From Limnohabitans sp. INBF002 (GTDB lineage: Bacteria > Pseudomonadota > Gammaproteobacteria > Burkholderiales > Burkholderiaceae_C), in the NCBI RefSeq assembly GCF_027924905.1, contig NZ_AP027055.1, positions 1-64,000 on the forward strand: a stretch of 64,000 nt of DNA. Direction: 5' to 3'. Shown one piece after another: positions 29,963 through 37,914 of this stretch. Position 1 is the first letter of the stretch. Each line of letters opens with the position of its first letter. Under the pieces are notes generated by a model. That model saw only the letters and a list, made by a program, of their open reading frames with translations. It made no database searches and was not told the origin of the DNA. The position numbers and the translations under genes are program-made.

Positions 29963-32116
29963 ATGAGAACTCCTGACCAATCGGATGGCTCCGCAGACGC
30001 ACTGTTGGTGTGTTTGGTATTGGTGGCCAAGCAGTTGGGTCATCCCTTGCATGTGCCTGCGATGCGCCAAGGCTTTGCGCTCGACGATGCTGGCCGCATT
30101 CCGTTAGAGGCGTATCCCGACTTGGCGCATCAGCACGGCTTGATGGCTGGTTGGTCACGCAAGCGCTTGGCGGATATTCCCAGTTATGTGCTGCCCGTTT
30201 TGGTGTCGTTGGTGGATGGTCGTGCCTGTGTGTTGCGTGCCATCGACGGTCCTACGGCGGTGGTGTGGTGGGCCGAATCGGGTGAGCAAGACGACCGCGT
30301 GTCATTAGACCAGCTGCAAGGCCTATCGCGCGAAGACGTGTTGGTGGTCAAGTTGTTGCCGGTGCGCAGCGACCAAACCTTGGCGCCTATGCAGGGCGCG
30401 GCGTTCAGTTGGTTCTGGGGTACGTTGTGGCGTTTCCGTCATTTTTATGTGGAGTCGATGGTGGCCACAGTGGTGGCCAATGTGCTGACGTTGGCGAGCG
30501 TGTTTTTCACCATGAACGTGTACGACCGTGTGGTGCCAACACAAGCGTATTCATCGTTGTGGACATTGGCCATCGGGACGACGGTGGCGATTGTGATGGA
30601 GTTCATCATGCGCTGGCTCAAAGCGCGGTTGGTGGATTTGGGCGGTAAAAAAGCCGACCTCGCCATCAACGCGACGCTGTTGCGCGAGGTGATGGGCATT
30701 CGCTTAGAAAACCGTCCGCAGTCCATGGGCACGTTTGCCAGTTCGATGCGCGACTTTGAATCGCTGCGCGATTTCTTTTCGTCTGCATCGTTGGTGGTGT
30801 TGGCCGACATGCCGTTTGTGTTGTTGTTCTTGGCTTTGATTGCGATGGTCAGCGGCCCTTTGGCATGGATTCCGGCCTTGGCAGTACCGTTGTTGGTGGC
30901 ACAAGGCATTTGGGCGCAAAAACCGTTGATGACAGCCATGCGTGCCAACATGAAAGAAGCCGGTGACAAACAAAGCGTGCTGGTCGAGTCGGTGCTGAAT
31001 TTGGAGTTGCTCAAGGCACACAACGCGGAAAGCTATTTACAGCGGCGCTGGGAAGCTTCCAACAAAGCAGGTTCAGATTCGTACAAAGAAATTCGCGCCA
31101 TCACCAACTGGATCATGGGTTGCACTGCCGCGGTGTCACAACTGGTCACGGTCTTTATGGTGGTGGCCGGTGTGTACATGATCCACGCCAACTTGTTAAC
31201 TTTGGGCGGTCTGATTGCCTCCGTCATCTTGGCTGGCCGTGCGTTGGGACCTTTGGGCGCCGTGATGTCGCTGGCTGCGCGCTACCAACAGGCGTCGTCG
31301 TCACTCGAAACTTTGGACGGCTTGATGAAGCGGCCACGTGACCGCATCGCCGGTCGAAAGTATGTGGTGCCTGACCACATTGCGGGTGGGTTAGAAGCGC
31401 AAGTTTTAGAGTTTGGTTATCCAGGTGAACACGCCATTCCTGTCATCAAACGGTTGTCGCTCAAGGTCGCACCAGGCGAGCACGTGGCCTTGCTGGGGCG
31501 AGTGGGCAGTGGCAAAAGTACTTTGCTGCGTTTGATGGCTGGTTTGTACACACCCTTGGCGGGCAGTGTGCGTTTAGACGGCGTAGAGATGCAGCAAATT
31601 GAACCCGCTGAAGTGCGCAGCTGCATGGGTTATGTGGGCCAAGACCCGCAGCTCTTCATGGGCACTTTGCGCGAAAACATGGTGCTGTCGGAAACATGGA
31701 TCAGCGACACCAAGATCATTGAGGTACTCAAAACCTTGCACCTGTACGAAATGGTGGCTGCACACCCACGCGGCTTAGACATGCCCATCACCGAGGCTGG
31801 TGGCGGTTTGTCTGGGGGGCAGCGTCAGCTGCTGTCGATCGCACGCATGATGTTGCGCGATCCTCAGCTGGTCTATATGGATGAACCCACCGCCAACATG
31901 GACGGCAACACCGAAGCCCATGTGATTGCGGTGCTCAAAGAGTGGTTGCAGGGCCGCACCTTGCTGATGTCGACACACCGACCCCAGTTGTTGGTGTGGG
32001 CCGATGTGGTGGCGGTGATTGATGCTGGTCAATGCGTGATGGTCGGGCCCAAACAAGAAATGATTGAAAAGCTGTCGCGTGGCGTTGAAGTCAAGATGGC
32101 CGGAGTCGCTGTATGA
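29963..32116 (+). CDS. Type I secretion ABC transporter (LapB/HlyB-like)
   Basis: A 717-residue permease-ATPase fusion that energises substrate export from the cytoplasm. Residues about 1-125 form a C39-peptidase-like domain lacking the catalytic Cys, the non-processing type used by RTX and adhesin exporters. The membrane domain spans about 155-440. The nucleotide-binding domain has Walker A GRVGSGKST near residue 512 and signature LSGGQRQLLSIARMML near 616, followed by VYMDEPTANMD. It overlaps the adaptor gene by 4 bases (ATGA). LapB-type exporters secrete giant biofilm adhesins, agreeing with the adhesin remnant upstream. Confidence 0.93.
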   Translation: MRTPDQSDGSADALLVCLVLVAKQLGHPLHVPAMRQGFALDDAGRIPLEAYPDLAHQHGLMAGWSRKRLADIPSYVLPVLVSLVDGRACVLRAIDGPTAVVWWAESGEQDDRVSLDQLQGLSREDVLVVKLLPVRSDQTLAPMQGAAFSWFWGTLWRFRHFYVESMVATVVANVLTLASVFFTMNVYDRVVPTQAYSSLWTLAIGTTVAIVMEFIMRWLKARLVDLGGKKADLAINATLLREVMGIRLENRPQSMGTFASSMRDFESLRDFFSSASLVVLADMPFVLLFLALIAMVSGPLAWIPALAVPLLVAQGIWAQKPLMTAMRANMKEAGDKQSVLVESVLNLELLKAHNAESYLQRRWEASNKAGSDSYKEIRAITNWIMGCTAAVSQLVTVFMVVAGVYMIHANLLTLGGLIASVILAGRALGPLGAVMSLAARYQQASSSLETLDGLMKRPRDRIAGRKYVVPDHIAGGLEAQVLEFGYPGEHAIPVIKRLSLKVAPGEHVALLGRVGSGKSTLLRLMAGLYTPLAGSVRLDGVEMQQIEPAEVRSCMGYVGQDPQLFMGTLRENMVLSETWISDTKIIEVLKTLHLYEMVAAHPRGLDMPITEAGGGLSGGQRQLLSIARMMLRDPQLVYMDEPTANMDGNTEAHVIAVLKEWLQGRTLLMSTHRPQLLVWADVVAVIDAGQCVMVGPKQEMIEKLSRGVEVKMAGVAV

Positions 32117-33393
32117 AACAAAAGCTAATAGCAACTTGGGCGCAAGCCAAAACCTTGTGGGCCAAGTTCAAAGAGCTGTCGCAAGACGACAAAAAGATTG
32201 CAGGCTTTGGCGTGCGCACCGTGGAAGACGACGAGCGCGAAGCCAGCCGCTTGTTGGTGTGGGTGACGGCTGGTACTTTGTTTTTTGGGTTGATTTGGGC
32301 GGGGTTTTTTAGCTTGGATGAAATCACGCGTGGCCAAGGAAAAATCATTCCCTCCAGCCGTGAACAGGTGATTCAAAGCTTGGACTCAGGTGTCTTGAGT
32401 GAGATGTTGGTGCGCGAAGGTGATGTGGTTGAAAAAGACCAAGTGCTCTTGCAAATGGATGACACACGTTCGGGCGCAGGCTACCGCGAAGCGAACGAAA
32501 AGTATTTGTCTTTGCTGGCCACGGCAGCACGTCTGCGTGCAGAAGCCAACAACACGACTTTGACGTTCCCGTCAGAGCTCAAAGCAGAGCCGCAGCTGAT
32601 CACGCAAGAAACGCAGGCCTACAAAGCGCGCAAGCAGGCGCTGACAGAATCATTGCAAGCCGTGGATGCTTCACTGGCAGCCATCACCCGTGAAATCACA
32701 CTCACCGAGCCCTTGGTCAAAGGCGGGGTGATGTCGGAGGTGGAGCTGTTGCGCCTGAAGCGTCAACAAGCCGAGTTGATGGGGCAGCGCGCAGAGCGCA
32801 AAAACCGTTACCTCACAGATGCGAATAACGAGTTGACACGTGTGTCATCCGATCTGTCGCAGACCAAAGAAAACGCCTCGGCGCGCGAAGATGCTTATCT
32901 GCACACCACCATCAAATCGCCCATGAAGGGCGTGGTGAAAAACGTGCAGGTCACCACCGTGGGCGGCGTGATTCAAGCGGGCCAACCGATTTTGGAAATC
33001 GTGCCCACCGAAGATGAAATGATGGTCGAGGCCTACGTCAAACCCGCAGAAGTGGCGTTTTTGAAAGTGGGCCAAAAAGCGGTGGTCAAACTCACGTCGT
33101 ATGACTTCAACAAATACGGCGGCCTAGACGGCGAGCTGGAACACCTGAGCCCTGACACCATGAAGGACGAACGCCAACAGCGCAAACCCGGCGCAACACC
33201 CGCGGACATGGACGAAGGTTTCTACCGCATCTTGGTGCGCATCAAAGACCCCAACCTCGTGCGCAAAGGGTTGAAGATCGCGCCCACACCGGGCATGACG
33301 GCGAGTGTGGAAATTCGAACCGGTCAAAAGACGGTGCTTGAATACCTGTTCCGTCCTTTGCAAAACGTGTCGCAAGCCTTGCGCGAGCGTTGA
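32113..33393 (+). CDS. Type I secretion periplasmic adaptor (LapC/HlyD-like)
   Basis: A 426-residue membrane fusion protein linking the ABC exporter to the outer-membrane channel. It has a cytoplasmic N-terminus of about 55 residues, one membrane segment near 57-72 (VWVTAGTLFFGLIWAGFF), and the family motif FSLDEITRGQGKIIPSS. A long coiled-coil region (about 120-265) is followed by a beta-barrel (SPMKGVVKNVQVTTVGGVI). The C-terminus ends LEYLFRPLQ, as in LapC/HlyD adaptors. It is the last gene of the three-gene secretion operon. No lapD/lapG-like control genes are visible nearby. Confidence 0.92.
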   Translation: MKQKLIATWAQAKTLWAKFKELSQDDKKIAGFGVRTVEDDEREASRLLVWVTAGTLFFGLIWAGFFSLDEITRGQGKIIPSSREQVIQSLDSGVLSEMLVREGDVVEKDQVLLQMDDTRSGAGYREANEKYLSLLATAARLRAEANNTTLTFPSELKAEPQLITQETQAYKARKQALTESLQAVDASLAAITREITLTEPLVKGGVMSEVELLRLKRQQAELMGQRAERKNRYLTDANNELTRVSSDLSQTKENASAREDAYLHTTIKSPMKGVVKNVQVTTVGGVIQAGQPILEIVPTEDEMMVEAYVKPAEVAFLKVGQKAVVKLTSYDFNKYGGLDGELEHLSPDTMKDERQQRKPGATPADMDEGFYRILVRIKDPNLVRKGLKIAPTPGMTASVEIRTGQKTVLEYLFRPLQNVSQALRER

Positions 33394-33425
33394 TTTAGGA
33401 TGGGTGCCAGAGGGGTTAACTTTTG

Positions 33426-34835
33426 GTGCCAATTGAACATTCTTTTTTAGACAAAGCGCTGCAACGCCAGCGCGCCGCGCACCGGGCGCACGCCTATGCC
33501 AGTGAAGCGGAGCGTCGTCAGGATTTGCTCAATCTCAAGGCCTTGGTGCGTGACAACGCCGAAGTGTTGGCCCAAGCCATCTCTGCCGATTACGGCCACC
33601 GTTCACGCCACGAAACTTTGCTGGCGGACGTTTTGCCCGTCATGCATGGCGTGGACCATGCGCTCAAACACCTCAAGCGATGGATGAAGCCACAGCGTCG
33701 CAGCGTCGATTGGATGAAATTCTTCGGTGCGAAAAATCGTGTGTTGCCACAGCCCTTGGGCGTGGTGGGCATCATCGTGCCGTGGAATTTCCCCATTAAT
33801 TTGAGTTGTCTAGTTTTGGTGGATGTCTTTGCGGCTGGCAATCGTGCCATGGTCAAGATGTCAGAGAACTCGCGTCACCTGACGCGGGCATTGATGGACT
33901 TGATGCCTCGTTATTTCAGTCCCGACAAATTGATTTTTTTTGAAGAAACTGGTGGCGTGGGTGTGGCGTTTTCAAAGCTCAAGTTTGACCATTTGGTCTT
34001 CACGGGGTCGACAGAAACGGGCAAAGCGGTCATGGCGGCTGCAGCCCCCAACTTGTGTCCTGTGACCTTGGAGCTGGGGGGCAAGTCACCCGCGGTGGTG
34101 TGCGAGGACTTCCCCTTGCGAACTGCTGCCGAGCGGATACTGTTTGCCAAGTGCTTCAACGCAGGGCAAATTTGTACCGATGTCGACCATGTGTACCTGC
34201 CTCGGCACAACATTGCTGCATTTGTGGCGTTGGCAAAAGAGATCGTGCAAAAACGCTATGACACGCTCGATAGCCCTGACTTCACGGCCATCATTGACGC
34301 CAAGTCGTTCCACCGCTTAGTGGCGGCCTTGCAAGAGGCGCAAGCGCAGGGCGCAACCCTCGTTCCCTTGTTGCCAGGCCTGCCTTGGGATGAGCGCACG
34401 CGCAAGATCGCGCCGCACTTGGTGCTCAATCTGCCACCCGGATGTGCCCTGCAAACTCACGAAATATTTGGCCCCGTGTTGCCAGTGATGGGCTACACCA
34501 CCTTGGATGAGGTGGTGCAAAGCATTCATGCGGCACCGCGCCCTTTGGCTTTCTACCCATTCAGCAACAACCGGCAAATCATTCAGGACTTGGTGATGCG
34601 GACCATGTCCGGCGGCGTGGTCGTGAACGATGCACTGCTGCATGCGGCACAACACAGTTTGCCCTTTGGTGGCGTGGGCGAGAGTGGCATGGGCCATTAC
34701 CACGGGTATGAAGGGTTTGTGAATTTTTCCAAGATGCGCCCCATTTTTTACCAAGCGCGTTTCAATGCGGTGCGTTTGGTTTGGCCACCTTATCGCCAGC
34801 GCATAGCAACATATTTGAAATTTCTCATGAAATGA
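33426..34835 (+). CDS. Coniferyl-aldehyde-dehydrogenase-like enzyme
   Basis: An aldehyde dehydrogenase of 469 residues, NAD(P)-dependent. The general base is E216 in LELGGKSP and the catalytic nucleophile C250 in FNAGQICT; the start of the active-site block is IIVPWNFPI. The length, the C-terminal hydrophobic extension (LVWPPYRQRIATYLKFL) and the overall pattern fit the coniferyl/long-chain aldehyde dehydrogenase group. GTG 33426 is chosen; TTG 33423 is equally placed after AGAGGGG. It overlaps the phoD start by 4 bases. The aldehyde substrate (lignin-derived aromatic or fatty) cannot be decided. Confidence 0.85.
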   Translation: MPIEHSFLDKALQRQRAAHRAHAYASEAERRQDLLNLKALVRDNAEVLAQAISADYGHRSRHETLLADVLPVMHGVDHALKHLKRWMKPQRRSVDWMKFFGAKNRVLPQPLGVVGIIVPWNFPINLSCLVLVDVFAAGNRAMVKMSENSRHLTRALMDLMPRYFSPDKLIFFEETGGVGVAFSKLKFDHLVFTGSTETGKAVMAAAAPNLCPVTLELGGKSPAVVCEDFPLRTAAERILFAKCFNAGQICTDVDHVYLPRHNIAAFVALAKEIVQKRYDTLDSPDFTAIIDAKSFHRLVAALQEAQAQGATLVPLLPGLPWDERTRKIAPHLVLNLPPGCALQTHEIFGPVLPVMGYTTLDEVVQSIHAAPRPLAFYPFSNNRQIIQDLVMRTMSGGVVVNDALLHAAQHSLPFGGVGESGMGHYHGYEGFVNFSKMRPIFYQARFNAVRLVWPPYRQRIATYLKFLMK

Positions 34836-36388
34836 AAAGACGCGACTTCAACCAACACCTGCAACGCAGTGCCATTGCCTTGGCCCTTTCGCCATGGATG
34901 TCTGCCGTTGCAGCACCGACAGAAAAAGCACGCAGATGGTTTACCAACCCTTTTGCATTGGGCGTCGCCAGTGGTCGCCCGCGTGCGGACTCGGTCGTGT
35001 TGTGGACCCGTGTGTTGTTCAGTGAACAAGACCGTGCAGCAGGCACTGACCCGCTGCGTGTGCATGTGGAGGTGTTTGTCGATGAGGCACTCAAACAACG
35101 TGTGCAAAAAACAGACGTCGTCACAGATGACGCGCGTGGACACAGCGTGCATGTGCATGTGCAGCACTTACAACCGGGCACCGATTATTGGTATCGCTTC
35201 CGCCAAGGTGATGCCCTGAGTACTGTCGGCCACACCCGCACGGCACCTGCGTTGAATGCCGATGTGCGCCAACTGCGCATGGCATTGTCGTCATGCCAAC
35301 ACTATGAACAAGGGCAGTACATAGCTCACGCGGAGATTGCCAACCAGCAGCTTGACTTTGTCTTGTTTGTGGGCGACTACATCTACGAGAGCAGCAACCC
35401 GCAATACGCGACGCGCCAACACAGCAGTGCCGAGCCTAAAACTTTGCCGCAATACCGCGAGCGCTACGAGCAATACAAGCGCGATCCCATGCTGCAAGCC
35501 GCGCACGCGGCGCATCCGTGGGTGTTGATGTGGGATGACCATGAAGTGGTCAACGATTACGCCAATGACCAAGATCGCCATTACACCGACCCGCATCAAG
35601 TACTCAAACGCCGTGCCGCTGCGTATCAAGCGTACTTTGAACATCAACCTTTGCTGCTCGGCCCTGACGTTGATAACCCAGCCAATATGCGTTTGTATGA
35701 CCAGCTCAGCTGGGGCAAGTTGGCGGACATTTGGACCCTCGATTGCCGCCAGTACCGCAGCGTTCAGGCCTGTCGCGACCCCGTGCGCGGCGGTGGTCGC
35801 ATGGTGTTGCAGTGCGATGAGTTGAGCGACACCAGTCGCAGCATGTTGGGGCAGGCGCAAGAGCGTTGGCTGACCGAGCGTTTGAGCCATTCCAATCGCC
35901 AATGGAAGCTGCTGGCGCAAGCCACGCAAATCAGCTCCACCAGTATTCCCGCACCCGTTGGTCGCAGCTATTGGAACGATGCGTGGGATGGCTATCCCGA
36001 AGCCCGCAAGCGTCTGTTGCAAACCGTGGTCGATGCGAAGCTGCAAAACGTCGTCACCCTCGGCGGTGATGTGCATTGCAATGTGGCGGCCAACTTGCGC
36101 CTCGAGCCCAACAACCCGCAGTCGCCCATTGTTGCCAGCGAGTTTGTCACCACCTCCATCACTTCTCGCGGCTTGGGCGACAAGCCCGCGGCATTGATCC
36201 GAGAGAGCAATTCAGATTTGTTGCACTACCGTTCGGATGAACGTGGCTACAGCCTGATCACTGTCACGCCCAATGCCGTGCGTTGTGATTTTCGGACCAC
36301 AAAATTTCCAGCGGGCAGCGAAGCCGGCTTGAAAACGCAAGCGAGCTATGTGGTCAAGAGCGGCAAAGCAGGTCCGCAACCGGCCTGA
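34832..36388 (+). CDS. phoD: PhoD-family alkaline phosphatase / phosphodiesterase
   Basis: A secreted Fe/Ca-dependent phosphatase of 518 residues. ATG 34832 gives MKRRDFNQHLQRSAIAL, a twin-arginine signal (RRDF), with cleavage likely after AVAA near residue 28; an upstream TTG frame is less likely. PhoD metal-site motifs are SCQHYEQGQ, FVGDYIYE, WDDHEVVNDY and LGGDVHCN. It releases phosphate from organic esters in the periplasm. It overlaps the aldehyde dehydrogenase gene (ATGA) and converges on livF with only 3 bases between them. No Pho box was identified. Confidence 0.93.
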   Translation: MKRRDFNQHLQRSAIALALSPWMSAVAAPTEKARRWFTNPFALGVASGRPRADSVVLWTRVLFSEQDRAAGTDPLRVHVEVFVDEALKQRVQKTDVVTDDARGHSVHVHVQHLQPGTDYWYRFRQGDALSTVGHTRTAPALNADVRQLRMALSSCQHYEQGQYIAHAEIANQQLDFVLFVGDYIYESSNPQYATRQHSSAEPKTLPQYRERYEQYKRDPMLQAAHAAHPWVLMWDDHEVVNDYANDQDRHYTDPHQVLKRRAAAYQAYFEHQPLLLGPDVDNPANMRLYDQLSWGKLADIWTLDCRQYRSVQACRDPVRGGGRMVLQCDELSDTSRSMLGQAQERWLTERLSHSNRQWKLLAQATQISSTSIPAPVGRSYWNDAWDGYPEARKRLLQTVVDAKLQNVVTLGGDVHCNVAANLRLEPNNPQSPIVASEFVTTSITSRGLGDKPAALIRESNSDLLHYRSDERGYSLITVTPNAVRCDFRTTKFPAGSEAGLKTQASYVVKSGKAGPQPA

Positions 36389-36391
36389 TGT

Positions 36392-37099
36392 TCATGCGGT
36401 GAGCACGCCGCGATCCAGCCTATAGCTGCGGTCGCTTACCCATTGCGCAAAATGCGTGTTTTGTTCAGACAGCAACACCCCCATGCCTTGACCCTTGAGC
36501 GCCAAAATCATCTCGGCCATTTGCTCCACGATGACGGGCGCGACGCCTTCGGACGGTTCATCCAGCAACACCATCTGTGGATTGCCCATGAGTGTGCGAG
36601 CGACGGTGAGCATTTGTTGCTCGCCCCCGCTCATGTGGCTGGCTAGGCGGTGCTGCATCGGGGCCAAGTTAGGAAACAGCGCAAATATTTTTTCAACTGA
36701 CCATTGCGGTGCTGCGTTGTCACTTGCCAACCTATCCGCGAAGCGACGTTTGGCTTGTGCGCCCACTTGCAAGTTCTCCAGTACCGTCAAGTCAGTGAAG
36801 ATACGGCGGTCTTCGGGCACATAGCCTAAACCCAAACGCGCGGCTTGATAGGGCTGGGCATTCGAAATGTCATGCCCCGCAAACATCACGCAACCTGTGC
36901 GGCGGGGCATCAGACCCATGATGGCTTTGAGCGTGCTGGATTTGCCTGCGCCGTTGCGTCCAATGAGGGCCACCACTTCGCCGCGCGCCACATGCAGGTC
37001 TGCATGGAACAGCACTTGCGCTGCACCGTACCAAGCGTTGAGGCCTTGCACGGTCAGCAAGGGAGCGGTGACGGTGTTTGGCGTTGAAGAATGCGTCAT
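36392..37099 (-). CDS. livF: Branched-chain amino-acid-type ABC ATPase LivF
   Basis: A 235-residue ATPase energising a LIV-type importer in the inner membrane. It has Walker A GRNGAGKSS near residue 47, signature MSGGEQQML and Walker B MVLLDEPSEGVAP; the SEGVAP form marks LivF rather than LivG. It overlaps livG by 4 bases and is the last gene of the permease-ATPase operon. Confidence 0.93.
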   Translation of the reverse strand: MTHSSTPNTVTAPLLTVQGLNAWYGAAQVLFHADLHVARGEVVALIGRNGAGKSSTLKAIMGLMPRRTGCVMFAGHDISNAQPYQAARLGLGYVPEDRRIFTDLTVLENLQVGAQAKRRFADRLASDNAAPQWSVEKIFALFPNLAPMQHRLASHMSGGEQQMLTVARTLMGNPQMVLLDEPSEGVAPVIVEQMAEMILALKGQGMGVLLSEQNTHFAQWVSDRSYRLDRGVLTA

Positions 37100-37914
37100 G
37101 GTTCTGACTCAGTGCTAGGTGAAGCGGCAGACACTGCATATGATGTTTGGCGTACTGCTGGTTCACCAAAAGTTTTGCCAGTGCCAAAGTACACCGCTTG
37201 CACGTGTGGGTCGGCTTGCACTTGCGCGGGTGTGCCTTGTGCGATCAGTGTGCCGCGTGCCATCACCAACACGCGGTCGGCGTGTTCAAACACCACATCC
37301 ATGCTGTGCTCGGTGAACAGCACAGCCACGCCGCGCTGTGTCACCAAGCTCCGGGTGAGGTTCATCAATGCGTGTCGTTCGTCGGGGGCCATGCCTGCGG
37401 TGGGTTCGTCCATCAGCAACAAGCGCGGCTCGTTGGCCAGCGCCATGGCCAACTCTAGACGCTTCACATCGCCGTAGGCCAAAGCACTGCTTGCGCGTTG
37501 GGCTTGTGTGTCCAGTTGCACGTGTTCCAGCAATTGCAGCGCGTCAGCACGACGGTAGTTTGCCGCGCGGCTCCAAGGCGAGAGCGATTGGCCATCGGAC
37601 GACAGCAACGCCATTTGCACGTTCTCGATCACGGTGAGCGAGCCAAAGGTTTGTGCAATTTGAAACGTGCGGCTCACACCCATGCGCCACAAATCATGTG
37701 GCTTGCGACCCAGCAGCGATACACCGTCTAAAGTGATACTGCCGCTGTCCGGCGTGAGCTGGCCGTTGACCAAATTGAAGGTGGTGGACTTGCCTGCGCC
37801 ATTTGGGCCGATGAGGGCTAACAGTTCGCCCGCTTGCAAGTTGAACGACACATCGTTGACGGCTTGGTTGCCACCGAAGGCTTTGTGCAAATGTTGAACG
37901 CTCAGCAATGTCAT
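37096..37914 (-). CDS. livG: Branched-chain amino-acid-type ABC ATPase LivG
   Basis: The partner ATPase of LivF, 272 residues from ATG 37914 (MTLLSVQHLHKAFGG). The frame is open to 38409, but that part lies over the permease gene and looks non-coding. It has Walker A GPNGAGKSTTF near residue 39, the LivG-style signature LAYGDVKRLELAMAL and Walker B LLLMDEPTAGMAP. Its start overlaps the permease stop and its stop overlaps livF, giving tight coupling. Confidence 0.93.
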   Translation of the reverse strand: MTLLSVQHLHKAFGGNQAVNDVSFNLQAGELLALIGPNGAGKSTTFNLVNGQLTPDSGSITLDGVSLLGRKPHDLWRMGVSRTFQIAQTFGSLTVIENVQMALLSSDGQSLSPWSRAANYRRADALQLLEHVQLDTQAQRASSALAYGDVKRLELAMALANEPRLLLMDEPTAGMAPDERHALMNLTRSLVTQRGVAVLFTEHSMDVVFEHADRVLVMARGTLIAQGTPAQVQADPHVQAVYFGTGKTFGEPAVRQTSYAVSAASPSTESEP

